This document shows positions 1-7,243 of a stretch of 35,374 nt of DNA, piece after piece. The stretch spans positions 70,682 through 106,055 of the forward strand of contig QZKS01000088.1 of assembly GCA_003599865.1 (NCBI GenBank). Reading direction: 5' to 3'. A program made the translations under genes and the position numbers. The DNA is from Desulfobacteraceae bacterium (lineage in GTDB: Bacteria; Desulfobacterota; Desulfobacteria; Desulfobacterales; SURF-7). The notes under the pieces are model-generated. The model did not search any database. It had not been told where the DNA came from and worked only from the letters and a program-made list of their open reading frames with translations. Positions within the stretch are counted from its first letter, which is position 1, and each line of letters opens with the position of its first letter.

Positions 1-559
1 TTTCCCGGTATCGGAGAAACACGGAAAGTCCCAGGGTTCGGATCTGACGGCCGGAATCATTCACATAATACTCTTTCTGGACATCATATCCACAGCAGGA
101 AAGGATATTGGCCATGCTGTCGCCGACTGCCGCACCACGTCCATGTCCCACATGCAGCGGTCCTGTCGGGTTTGCACTGACAAACTCAACCTGTACCTTT
201 TTCCCCTGACCGATATTGGATGAACCATAGTCGTTCCCTTTTTCATGGATCTTTTTTAAAAAGGGATACCAGGATTCATTGCGGATAAAAAAATTGATAA
301 AGCCTGGTCCTGCGATTTCATGTTTTTCCAGAATTTGTTCTGAATCTTCAATTGCAGAAACAATTGCTTCGGCGATTTTGCGAGGAGGCATTTTTTGAAT
401 TTTGGACATTTTCATGGCAATATTTGTGGAAAAGTCTCCCTGCGATTCGATTTTGGGTTCCTCGATCTCGATCTCCGGAAACTCGCAAGATGGCAGAAGC
501 TTATTATTGTAGGCTTTTTCGATGGCCTTTTGAATCAGATTCTGGATTTTATTTTTCAT
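1..559 (-). CDS. argS: Arginyl-tRNA synthetase, N-terminal part (runs off the window)
   Basis: Reads from an ATG at 559 to the window edge with no stop, about 186 residues. It charges tRNA-Arg with arginine in the cytoplasm. The first ~110 residues are the Add-1 type N-terminal domain of ArgRS, which contacts the tRNA D-loop. The class I catalytic domain then begins with [19 protein letters not shown], where HVGH is the HIGH signature of the ATP site. The KMSKS loop and anticodon-binding domain lie outside the window. A second in-frame ATG at 568 is possible; neither start has a strong Shine-Dalgarno sequence, and 559 was chosen because the protein then begins MKNKIQ, as ArgRS proteins commonly do. 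A promoter lies just upstream at 615-643. Identity is very secure, the start less so. Confidence 0.95.
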   Translation of the reverse strand, partial: MKNKIQNLIQKAIEKAYNNKLLPSCEFPEIEIEEPKIESQGDFSTNIAMKMSKIQKMPPRKIAEAIVSAIEDSEQILEKHEIAGPGFINFFIRNESWYPFLKKIHEKGNDYGSSNIGQGKKVQVEFVSANPTGPLHVGHGRGAAVGDSMANILSCCGYDVQKEYYVNDSGRQIRTLGLSVFLRYRE

Positions 560-614
560 GGATTCCATTCTTATTTAGTTTGAATTGAATAGCGTTATCA
601 CTGCAAGAAATCAA

Positions 615-643
615 TTCATAAAGACTTTTGATTTTCAAGTCAA
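615..643 (-). promoter_or_regulatory. Candidate sigma-70 promoter for argS
   Basis: On the minus strand TTGACT (638-643) and TATGAA (615-620) are separated by 17 bases. They match the -35 consensus at 5 of 6 and the -10 at 4 of 6 positions. The predicted start lies about 50 bases before argS and downstream of the terminator at 660-690, which fits an independent argS transcript. Confidence 0.5.
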
Positions 644-659
644 GTTTGGCTTTGGATAG

Positions 660-690
660 AAAGCAAAACCACCCGGACGCGGGTGGTTTC
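660..690 (-). terminator. Rho-independent terminator of the acidic-protein gene
   Basis: A perfect 9-bp stem (667-675 pairing with 682-690, arm AAACCACCC) with a 6-base loop is followed on the minus strand by TTTTGCTTT. It lies 65 bases after the stop of the minus-strand gene at 755-1243 and before the argS promoter, so it separates the two transcripts. Confidence 0.75.
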
Positions 691-754
691 AGTATCACAT
701 GTTCTGTTTCTTTATGTATTGAAAATAAGGGATTACCTGATATGTTCCGATACT

Positions 755-1243
755 CTAAATGTCATCGTCTGCTTGTATTCCATCATCGTCGGCTATCTTG
801 ATTGAAGGTGTTGAGGGTGAAATGGTATCAATATCATCATCTCCAAGAATGGTGTCATCTTCGATATTGCTTTCATCTTCCAACAGGGTATCCAGCTCTA
901 CCGGGTTGGCATCCTCCTCATCCAGGATGACTTCGGGGAAGGTATCTTTTAATATGCTGATATCGTTAAATGAAATTTCTATGGTTTCATTACAGCCGGA
1001 TCCCAGAAAATCCCTGATTCCTTTTGCAATCAGGTCGGCACAGGCATTGACCGGATAGAAGCCTTGTGTTCTGATGGAGGAAATCAAAAAAGCATCTTCT
1101 TTTTCACATGCAGCCTGTATCATTTCTTTGTTATATTTTTGCTCAAATATTGTTGAAAATACACCTTTATCCAACTCGCCGGATTCTCTTATGAGAATTT
1201 CATTTTCATTTTCACCAAGCAAGACACTATATTTTTGTTTCAT
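755..1243 (-). CDS. Acidic protein of unknown function
   Basis: 162 residues, not recognised. The first ~110 residues look like a small folded domain with mixed hydrophobic and charged segments (MKQKYSVLLGENENEILIRE at the start). There are three Cys, near residues 45, 68 and 84. The last ~55 residues are a low-complexity tail very rich in Asp and Glu, with runs such as LEDESNIEDDTILGDDDIDT and a DDDI end. No signal peptide or membrane helix is visible, so it is probably cytoplasmic. The start has a good ribosome site (AGGGGAT, about 6 bases before ATG), a strong promoter at 1284-1311 and a terminator at 660-690. It is therefore a single-gene transcript and very likely a real gene. The acidic tail could bind cations or basic partners, but that is a guess. 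Confidence 0.75.
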   Translation of the reverse strand: MKQKYSVLLGENENEILIRESGELDKGVFSTIFEQKYNKEMIQAACEKEDAFLISSIRTQGFYPVNACADLIAKGIRDFLGSGCNETIEISFNDISILKDTFPEVILDEEDANPVELDTLLEDESNIEDDTILGDDDIDTISPSTPSIKIADDDGIQADDDI

Positions 1244-1283
1244 GATTTATCCCCTGAATTAAAAAGTTTTCATTAACCGGATT

Positions 1284-1311
1284 ATTATATGGAGTTTATT
1301 ATTTTTTGCAA
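1284..1311 (-). promoter_or_regulatory. Candidate sigma-70 promoter for the acidic-protein gene
   Basis: On the minus strand TTGCAA (1306-1311) and a perfect TATAAT (1284-1289) are separated by 16 bases. The predicted transcript starts about 35 bases before the ATG at 1243. Confidence 0.6.
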
Positions 1312-1327
1312 TAGTAATCAGAAAACT

Positions 1328-1339
1328 TTGTTGCAACAA
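1328..1339. repeat. 12-bp perfect palindrome TTGTTGCAACAA
   Basis: A perfect palindrome centred about 25 bases upstream of the -35 box of the minus-strand promoter at 1284-1311, and about 35 bases upstream of the -35 box of the tRNA promoter. The position suits a regulator binding site, but the region is AT-rich and chance is possible. Confidence 0.3.
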
Positions 1340-1372
1340 TATTTTAAAAAGTTGTTTTCCAAACAAAAAAGA

Positions 1373-1401
1373 TTGACCTGTAATTTTCAAGATGGTAATA
1401 A
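1373..1401 (+). promoter_or_regulatory. Candidate promoter of the tRNA-Ser pair
   Basis: TTGACC (1373-1378) and TAATAA (1396-1401) are separated by 17 bases. The -35 is good and the -10 is weak. The predicted start is about 10 bases before the first tRNA, as is usual for a tRNA operon. Confidence 0.45.
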
Positions 1402-1418
1402 GTCGCTTTACATAACGT

Positions 1419-1503
1419 GGAGGGATGGCCGAGTGGTTGAAGGCGGCGGTCTTGAAAACCGTTGAGTGTCAAAGCTCCGTGGGTTCGAATCCTACTCCCT
1501 CCG
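1419..1503 (+). tRNA. tRNA-Ser, anticodon UGA
   Basis: Acceptor arms GGAGGGA (1419-1425) and TCCCTCC (1496-1502) pair perfectly, with discriminator G at 1503. The anticodon loop CTTGAAA gives TGA at 1453-1455. A long variable arm and the T-loop GGTTCGAATCC mark a class II serine tRNA. CCA is not encoded, so it must be added after transcription, for example by the nucleotidyltransferase encoded at 12300-13766. Confidence 0.97.
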
Positions 1504-1515
1504 CTCTTTTTTTGG

Positions 1516-1608
1516 GGAGAGATGGCCGAGTCGGCTGAAGGCGCTCGCCTGCTAAGCGAGTGTGCGGGTAACTCTGCACCCCGGGTTCGAATCCCGGTCT
1601 CTCCGCCA
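1516..1608 (+). tRNA. tRNA-Ser, anticodon GCU
   Basis: Acceptor arms GGAGAGA (1516-1522) and TCTCTCC (1598-1604) pair perfectly, with discriminator G at 1605 and an encoded CCA at 1606-1608. The anticodon stem CTCGC/GCGAG encloses CTGCTAA, giving GCT at 1551-1553, which reads AGC/AGU codons. The variable arm is long, as in all tRNA-Ser. Only 12 bases separate it from the first tRNA, so both are likely cut from one precursor. Confidence 0.97.
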
Positions 1609-1623
1609 TTTCAGAATGTTAAT

Positions 1624-1661
1624 CGCCATTATGCCAATCAGCATGATGGCGGTTTTTTTTT
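1624..1661 (+). terminator. Rho-independent terminator after the tRNA-Ser pair
   Basis: An 11-bp stem (CGCCATTATGC with GCATGATGGCG, one G-T pair) and a 6-base loop are followed by nine T at 1653-1661. It starts 16 bases after the CCA end of the second tRNA. Confidence 0.9.
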
Positions 1662-1786
1662 GGCATAAAAGGCAGAATTGACAGAGATGGATTTCCTTCA
1701 TTTGCCATTATAATCTGCTGGATATACGTATGCAAAAACGGTATATATTTGTTTGCAATTGAAAAATCATCTTAAGGAGGTTGAAT

Positions 1787-2185
1787 ATGACCATTCGGGA
1801 TCAAATGAAAGCAGATCTGGTATCAGCAATAAAGGAAAAAGATGAAGAAAGGAAGAATGCCATTCGGGTTGCATTGGGGGAGTTTGGTAGAATTGATAAA
1901 AAAGATCTGGATCATGAAGAGACCGTCAGGATTTTGAAAAAATTGATCAAATCTGAAAAAGAAATGCTAGAAGCCAAAGGGATTTCGGATGATTCGATGT
2001 TTATTCGAATTCTTGAACATTATTTACCGAAACTGGCTTCAAAAGATGAAATATGCGAATGGATTCGTCAAAACATTGATTTTTCACAATTCAAGAACAA
2101 AATGCAGGCAATGAAACCCATTATGTCTTACTTCGGATCATCTGCCGATGGCAACATTGTGAAACAAATTTTGCAAGAATTGTAG
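1787..2185 (+). CDS. GatB/YqeY domain protein
   Basis: 132 residues, close to the usual ~150 for stand-alone YqeY proteins. The family shares the helical tail domain of the GatB amidotransferase subunit and is thought to interact with tRNA, but its role is not settled. Family traits seen here: the N-terminal helix TIRDQMKADLVSAIKEKDE, the central pair of helices ending with a lone-standing LPKLASKDEICEWI, and the C-terminal MKPIMSYFGSSADGNIVKQIL, which corresponds to the conserved MGxVMxxLxxxxDGxxVxxxV segment. The ATG at 1787 follows AAGGAGG by six bases; an in-frame TTG two codons earlier abuts that ribosome site and is rejected. It sits directly after the tRNA operon and is cytoplasmic. 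Confidence 0.92.
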   Translation: MTIRDQMKADLVSAIKEKDEERKNAIRVALGEFGRIDKKDLDHEETVRILKKLIKSEKEMLEAKGISDDSMFIRILEHYLPKLASKDEICEWIRQNIDFSQFKNKMQAMKPIMSYFGSSADGNIVKQILQEL

Positions 2186-2216
2186 AAAAGAGAACGGTGA
2201 GTCACACGCGGCTGAA

Positions 2217-2354
2217 TTACTTTTGCTCTTTGTTTTTATTCTTTTTTTTTAAACAGATTTTGTCTTTTCGAACAATGGCGCATATTTTTTCATTCTCCAA
2301 CTCCTTGCAATTGGTGTGCGCATAGAGCGGGCATTCAGGATATTGCTTGGACAC
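2217..2354 (-). CDS. Small Cys-rich protein, 45 residues
   Basis: A short frame starting at GTG 2354 after a strong ribosome site (AAGGGGG, about 5 bases away). It encodes 45 residues beginning MSKQYPECPLYAHTNCKELE. The four Cys at positions 8, 16, 25 and 34 form the pattern CPLYAHTNC...KICAIVRKDKIC, and a Lys-rich tail KKKNKNKEQK follows. The Cys spacing suggests a small zinc- or iron-sulphur-binding knuckle. I have an impression of similar short proteins in sulphate reducers, but no named family. A perfect -35 box and an inverted repeat lie about 60-100 bases upstream (2415-2454), which supports a separate transcript. It is convergent with yqeY. Function unknown. Confidence 0.7.
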   Translation of the reverse strand: MSKQYPECPLYAHTNCKELENEKICAIVRKDKICLKKKNKNKEQK

Positions 2355-2414
2355 GGTTCCCCCTTAGCCATTTCAATCGATTCGAATCTTATGAAAGGTA
2401 TTGGATGTTAGCAA

Positions 2415-2454
2415 AAACGTATACTCCAATACGTTTATTTATAGATTGTGTCAA
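2415..2454 (-). promoter_or_regulatory. Promoter with overlapping operator-like inverted repeat
   Basis: On the minus strand TTGACA (2449-2454) and TATTGG (2426-2431) are 17 bases apart. A perfect 8-bp inverted repeat AAACGTAT-N6-ATACGTTT (2415-2436) covers the -10 box and the expected start site. This is a typical repressor position. The transcript would run into the Cys-rich gene at 2217-2354. The remainder of 2355-2655 contains no other gene that I can see. Confidence 0.5.
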
Positions 2455-2555
2455 GAAAATAAAGAGGTTAGGGGGCGAATTGTCTTTCGGACAAGGGTGA
2501 ACCGCTAATATGCTGTTAAACATAAAAAAAACAGATCATGCCTCCGATGTCCATA

Positions 2556-2583
2556 TTGACATGAACTTGGTTTTCCATATATA
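2556..2583 (+). promoter_or_regulatory. Candidate promoter of the aminotransferase-like gene
   Basis: A perfect TTGACA (2556-2561) and TATATA (2578-2583) with a 16-base spacer. The predicted start is about 65 bases upstream of the ATG at 2657. Confidence 0.6.
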
Positions 2584-2656
2584 GCAGAAAAGACTTGAAG
2601 GCGAGTGAAATAACAAACTTATAATTTCGTAATGATAAACAAAACAGGATGATAAA

Positions 2657-4141
2657 ATGATAAATTATAATCAGTCAATGGAATCCGCCAAAGAATTTTC
2701 AGACTGTTTCTGGAAACACAATGGGAAAACCGTTTCCAAAAAACCCCAGAATCCGATTGCAGCAAGGCAGGCGTTGTATAATTCGGATCCAAGACCGGAC
2801 AAGGTTTCATTGGCTCAGGGAATGGTCTTTAATGATAAGGACCGGATACGGGTATACCACAAAAATAGCAAAACCTGGTATGATTCTGTTGCTGAAGCGG
2901 AAGGAAAAGGCCGTTCCCGTGAAGAGTGTGAGGTGTTCGTTAATAAAAAAGGGAAAATTTTTCATTCGCCTGCTGTTTTTATCGCGCAAAGAAGAGCCCT
3001 TGAGCGGTTCAGAGAGCAGCAGTTTGGTGATGATCTGACCAAAAATCCGGCAGCATATGGAACACCGGTTGCTCCGGCACTGCAAGAGGCCATGCGATTT
3101 GATGGAGAAGACATTTATGGAAAGGGCGCCTATGATGCTGAAAAAATCATTTCCTATCAAACGATTGGAATGGCAAGCGGCTATAAACATTTGACGATGC
3201 CGGTACTCAATTCCGTTCGGACGTCTCTGGGCCGTCCCCCCATACAAACCGTTGTTATGGGGTCCAATTTTTATGGAGCTTATGCAGCCACATTTGATCA
3301 TATGAAAATTGTCCGGTATCGGTACATGAATGAAAATGGAGAGTTTGATTTCAAATCATTTCAAAAGGCAGCTGAAATATCGGATCCTCAAACCACCATG
3401 TTTCTATTTGATATGAGTACCGGAAACAATTTTATCGGAACCCGAAGATCAAAAGAGGATAATGAGAATATTGTTCAGGTTCTCGTTGATAGACAATTTT
3501 TCAGCGAGCATGATATTGCGTATCCGAATTTTGATCCGGACTTCCATTCGGATAATGAGATTTACAGAATATTGAAAAACATCGGCGCACCGCATGGAGT
3601 TCAGAGTTCCCGCGGCAAGAAAGATAAATACTCATCCAGACTGGCATTTCATCACCTGTATCTGGGCAATGGAGATCAACGGGCTGAAATATTCAGCCAT
3701 CTTGTTACGGAAAACCGGAATACATTTCTGGCGATGCCGGATACCTGGCTGCATTTAACAGAGATGGCAAATGATCGTTCTCTTGGCGAAGCCCATGAGA
3801 AGGATTGTAAAGCATTTGTAGAAATCGTCGGAAGTTCCAGAAACAGATTGTCGGAGGCTCTTTCCTGGAACTGGATGAAGAAACGGTCCGGAATGTTTGA
3901 TATGGTCAATATCACCCATAAAGGAGCGGATAAAATGGGAGAGGAATTCGGTATTTATGCTGTTCCTGTCCGCAACCAGAACCGTATTGGAGCCGATGGA
4001 TTGCCGGTAGAGGTGATCAGAATTAAACATGGAATGTCGGATGAGAACATTCATAAGGTTGCAGAGGCATTGAAAACCACCATACAGAAATATCCCAGTG
4101 AAAATGGAAAGATCAATCCGGATATAATCTTTGTCGATTAG
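2657..4141 (+). CDS. Divergent aspartate-aminotransferase-like PLP enzyme
   Basis: 494 residues, against ~400 for class Ia aspartate aminotransferases. By eye the chain follows that family: DPRPDKVSLAQGM (44-56) matches the DxRxGKxNLGxG start; G256-N257-N258 with G261 matches the NPTG region, keeping the Asn that faces the cofactor; HDIAY (285-289) matches the Asp and Tyr of DxAY; SSRGKKDKYSSR (317-328) matches SSYSKNFGLYNER, with K321 or K322 as the likely PLP lysine and R328; IRIKHGM (454-460) supplies the Arg that binds the substrate carboxylate. The region SGMFDMVNITHKGADKMGEE with FGIYAV (411-436) also aligns well. Extra length lies mainly at residues 1-35 and 70-135. An amino acid aminotransferase is likely; the substrate is unknown. 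It is a single-gene transcript, with ribosome site AGGAT six bases before the ATG, its own promoter at 2556 and a terminator at 4161. Confidence 0.7.
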   Translation: MINYNQSMESAKEFSDCFWKHNGKTVSKKPQNPIAARQALYNSDPRPDKVSLAQGMVFNDKDRIRVYHKNSKTWYDSVAEAEGKGRSREECEVFVNKKGKIFHSPAVFIAQRRALERFREQQFGDDLTKNPAAYGTPVAPALQEAMRFDGEDIYGKGAYDAEKIISYQTIGMASGYKHLTMPVLNSVRTSLGRPPIQTVVMGSNFYGAYAATFDHMKIVRYRYMNENGEFDFKSFQKAAEISDPQTTMFLFDMSTGNNFIGTRRSKEDNENIVQVLVDRQFFSEHDIAYPNFDPDFHSDNEIYRILKNIGAPHGVQSSRGKKDKYSSRLAFHHLYLGNGDQRAEIFSHLVTENRNTFLAMPDTWLHLTEMANDRSLGEAHEKDCKAFVEIVGSSRNRLSEALSWNWMKKRSGMFDMVNITHKGADKMGEEFGIYAVPVRNQNRIGADGLPVEVIRIKHGMSDENIHKVAEALKTTIQKYPSENGKINPDIIFVD

Positions 4142-4160
4142 CACATCAGTTTGACCCAAA

Positions 4161-4194
4161 ACAGACGGTTTTCGGGAAGCCGTCTGTTTTTTTT
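4161..4194 (+). terminator. Rho-independent terminator
   Basis: An 11-bp stem (ACAGACGGTTT with AAGCCGTCTGT, one G-T pair) and a 5-base loop lead into eight T. It lies 20 bases after the stop of the aminotransferase-like gene. Confidence 0.9.
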
Positions 4195-4246
4195 GTCCGT
4201 CCATTTTTGAATTGTATCGTAGGAGCGGCTGTCATTTATTTCTTAC

Positions 4247-4275
4247 TTGACAGGCGGCTTGCTTTTTCTTAGCTT
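4247..4275 (+). promoter_or_regulatory. Candidate promoter of the TonB-receptor gene
   Basis: A perfect TTGACA (4247-4252) and a weak -10 TAGCTT (4270-4275) are 17 bases apart. The predicted start at about 4282 almost coincides with the ATG at 4284, which favours the later ATG at 4320 as the true start of the receptor. Confidence 0.4.
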
Positions 4276-4319
4276 GCAAGGCAATGAATTTATTTATACA
4301 ATTTTCTGGGAAGGTGGCT

Positions 4320-6497
4320 ATGACAAAATGGCATAAAGTGGTTCTCGCCGGGTTTCTGATCCTGTTTTTCAGCAGCAGTACATACTGCCTTGAACAAGAC
4401 CTATTGAATTCAACAACAGCAGATCATCGCGTCGAAGATGAGATCCGGTGGCTTCAGGCAGAAGCCATTGTCCTTACCGCTTCCAAAAATGAGCAGTCTA
4501 TTCTCAATGCGCCATCTGTTGTTACGGTATATACGGCAGAGGATATCCAACGACAGGGTATCCGTAATGTCAAGGAGTTGCTGGAAAGAACTGTTGGATT
4601 CATGCCTGCACGAAATGCAGCCAACCCATTGATTGGCACCCGAGGGATCGTCGCCGGCGAGAATGAGCCGTTTCTTCTGCTGATTGACGGCCACAACATG
4701 AATAGTATTGTTGATAAGGGCCCGGGTGACTATTTTATCTTCCCATTGCTTTCCCAGGTTAAACGAGTGGAGATTGTACGAGGTCCTGGGTCAACGCTCT
4801 GGGGCAGCGATGCCGCCCTGGGGATTATCCATATTATTACAAAAGACGGCGGAGATATTAATGGGCTGCAGACAACCGTGGACGGAGCAACGGGAGATGG
4901 CTACCGATATGCCAATGTTTTATATGGAAATAAGGAAGACGCGGATCACGATGTCATGCTGTCCTTTACCACCGCAAAAGCAGATGGATATCCTGATGGC
5001 GGTTTTAAGCCGCATCCGGATTGGTTTGCCTATGGTTCCATGGATGAAATCAAGGATTCGTGGGAGATGTATGGGAAGATCAAGCAGCGTCAGTTTATGT
5101 TTACTGCAAGAGCCTCGGATCTGCTGGATTCCCGCCTGGATTCAACGCCGAATTGGTTTGATATCAACTCGCCGCTTGCAACCGAATACAATCGCAGAAA
5201 GCATTATTATATGGATCTGGGGCATAAAAAGGATTTTACAAAACAGGTTTCCCTTGAGACCAGAATATTTACGGATTTGATGGAACGCTGGCAGGGCCAG
5301 GCAAATCCGGTGGTGACATCCGGTTTGACCAAGATAGAAGAATCCTATTACAGCCGGGAGACGCGTATGGGGTTTGAAAGCATGCTGCGGGCAAGAGTCT
5401 TGAGCCGGCATCAGCTGCTTACCGGAGTGAGCATGGTCCGGACCGAGATCGATCCCATTTATCAAAAACTTCAATATCCCCTGCCGGAAGATTCAACCGG
5501 AACAACAACGGAGCTGGTACCCTTGGTCATTCCTGAGGATCGGGATCTGACCATGGCGGCATATGTGGAAGATAACTGGAGTGTGTTTCAGAATTTAAAT
5601 TTGATATTCGGACTTCGGGTTGATCATAATGATTTGCGGGAAGACAAAACCAAAGTGCTCCCCCGGTTTGCATCCATTCTGGGAATTGGTCAGTACTGGA
5701 CGACCAAATATCTGTATAACACAGGGTATGTAAGGCCTCCGGTTGCCAAAAGCTTTCTGGGCCAGAAACCTGTCATTCCCCCTACTGGATGGGAAACAGA
5801 GTCAAAACAATATCTTGGAGTAACCGAGTCAGAGGAGGTGGAATCCCATGACCTGCAACTTATTTATGCCACCAAAAGCATTCATACCAGTATCACCGGA
5901 TATCATACGATTTTCAAGAATGCCTTCAATTTTTATGGTGATCAGATAACGGTAGATGACGTAGAGCATTATCTGTTTTATGTGAACTCGAACAACATTA
6001 CCACCAGCGGACTGGAATTGGATGTCCGTCATCAGCTCCATAAAATGATCACCTGGTATGGAAATTATTCCCGGGTTCTTCGATCCAGGATCGACAATCT
6101 GGAAAGTTCGGCGTATGGATCTTTTTACAGTTTTGAAGGGCAGTTTTTATTTGCAAATGACCGGACACTGCTTCACTTTCCCCACCAGATATGGAATCTG
6201 GGCCTTGATTTGAGTTTTGCTTATAATATAACGGCCAATATTCATTACCGGGGATGGCATTGGATGACCGGACAAAATCCGAATCCCGGGTATTCAACAT
6301 CGTATGAAACCCTTGGCCCGGAACATTTCATGGATATGGCCCTCTTGTTCAAGGACGTGTACTGGAAAACGCTGGATGTTTCCGTCTATGTCAAAAATTT
6401 ATTGGATAACGACGATTCAAAATACACGCTTCCATTGGCCGGGTATTGGCCGGAGAGAGGCCGTTCCCTGGGCCTGAAGCTGTGTTACACATTCTGA
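4320..6497 (+). CDS. TonB-dependent outer-membrane receptor
   Basis: 725 residues from ATG 4320, which follows GGGAAGG by five bases and opens a clear signal peptide (MTKWHKVVLAGFLILFFSSS, cleavage near STYC-LEQ). A start at 4284 would add 12 residues before this signal. The plug domain follows at about residues 45-165: EAIVLTASKNEQSILNAPSV, then VYTAEDIQRQGIRNVKELLE, FLLLIDGHNMNS, VKRVEIVRGPGSTLWGSDAA and LGIIHIITK, all classical plug signatures. The remaining ~560 residues form the 22-strand barrel, ending in KNLLDND and a C-terminal aromatic residue (LKLCYTF), the usual assembly signal. Such receptors import siderophores, cobalamin, haem or other scarce ligands using TonB energy. The ligand cannot be read from the sequence, and no TonB, ExbB or ExbD gene is in the window. 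The membrane-protein gene at 6542 follows after 44 bases and is probably cotranscribed. Confidence 0.95.
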   Translation: MTKWHKVVLAGFLILFFSSSTYCLEQDLLNSTTADHRVEDEIRWLQAEAIVLTASKNEQSILNAPSVVTVYTAEDIQRQGIRNVKELLERTVGFMPARNAANPLIGTRGIVAGENEPFLLLIDGHNMNSIVDKGPGDYFIFPLLSQVKRVEIVRGPGSTLWGSDAALGIIHIITKDGGDINGLQTTVDGATGDGYRYANVLYGNKEDADHDVMLSFTTAKADGYPDGGFKPHPDWFAYGSMDEIKDSWEMYGKIKQRQFMFTARASDLLDSRLDSTPNWFDINSPLATEYNRRKHYYMDLGHKKDFTKQVSLETRIFTDLMERWQGQANPVVTSGLTKIEESYYSRETRMGFESMLRARVLSRHQLLTGVSMVRTEIDPIYQKLQYPLPEDSTGTTTELVPLVIPEDRDLTMAAYVEDNWSVFQNLNLIFGLRVDHNDLREDKTKVLPRFASILGIGQYWTTKYLYNTGYVRPPVAKSFLGQKPVIPPTGWETESKQYLGVTESEEVESHDLQLIYATKSIHTSITGYHTIFKNAFNFYGDQITVDDVEHYLFYVNSNNITTSGLELDVRHQLHKMITWYGNYSRVLRSRIDNLESSAYGSFYSFEGQFLFANDRTLLHFPHQIWNLGLDLSFAYNITANIHYRGWHWMTGQNPNPGYSTSYETLGPEHFMDMALLFKDVYWKTLDVSVYVKNLLDNDDSKYTLPLAGYWPERGRSLGLKLCYTF

Positions 6498-6541
6498 GAC
6501 CTGAAATTTTTCAGTCCGGCAAGGACGGGAACGGAGATGGG

Positions 6542-7243
6542 ATGCAATCCTTTTTGAAATCCATTCACCTTGAAACCAGAGAAAAAGATGCTTTTGTTGT
6601 TCATGCCCTGTTCTCTCTGATCTGTATTCTGATGATTGTCGCGCCGGTCAATGTAAGGACCGGAATCCGTTTGTTTGTTCTGGTCATTGTTTATGATCTC
6701 ATCCTGGTGTTTGTTGGATGGTTTCGCAAGGACCGGGATTGGCTTCAGCTCTGGATTTTTGTTTCGATTCTAAGCCTGTTTCAGGTATTTCCGGACTGGT
6801 TTTTGTCCGCACAACTGAAAATTCTGGTTTTTCCGGAAGACGGATTGTTTAAGATCGGAACGGTTTCCGGATATATGATGGGGTTGTGGACGATCCCCTT
6901 ATTTATCATTGTATTTGTCGGTGAGCAGATGGAAAAGCGGTTTTCATCCGGAAAAGCCGCTCTGGGCGTAGGGTTTTTGTCACTTATCATGTTCGGCGGG
7001 TCCGAGCAGACCTTATGGATGCTGGAGTCCTGGTATGCCCGGAATGTCACCATGGTGGGGCATGTTGCCATTTATATCCTGATTCCGGAGATCATTCTGG
7101 GCCTGGCAACCTGGTACGGATACAAGATGGTAAAAAGCCGCAATGTTCTGTATAAAACAATAGCGGCATTCGGAATCATGCAGCTTTATCTGGGAAGCGC
7201 CGCCTATTTTTATTTTGTTTTGGAAACCTTAGTCCGGTCGTAA
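6542..7243 (+). CDS. Seven-helix integral membrane protein of unknown function
   Basis: 233 residues from ATG 6542, chosen because GGAG precedes it by about six bases; the frame is open further upstream but overlaps the receptor gene there. About seven hydrophobic helices are visible, near residues 18-36, 42-62, 68-85, 106-127, 137-152, 170-193 and 203-226, with short loops. Polar residues inside or next to helices (GSEQTLWMLESW at 153-164, GHVAIYILIPE at 173-183, plus FVGEQME at 126-131) might form a binding site. I cannot assign a family. It follows the TonB receptor closely on the same strand, so a role in handling or sensing the receptor's ligand at the inner membrane is possible but unproven. 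Its stop overlaps the end of the convergent DUF4340 gene by 15 bases. Confidence 0.75.
   Translation: MQSFLKSIHLETREKDAFVVHALFSLICILMIVAPVNVRTGIRLFVLVIVYDLILVFVGWFRKDRDWLQLWIFVSILSLFQVFPDWFLSAQLKILVFPEDGLFKIGTVSGYMMGLWTIPLFIIVFVGEQMEKRFSSGKAALGVGFLSLIMFGGSEQTLWMLESWYARNVTMVGHVAIYILIPEIILGLATWYGYKMVKSRNVLYKTIAAFGIMQLYLGSAAYFYFVLETLVRS

Noticed and set aside
61-246. 61-residue frame on the minus strand inside argS
   Set aside because: It is an out-of-frame reading of the argS catalytic region; the argS frame is open through it with the HVGH motif.
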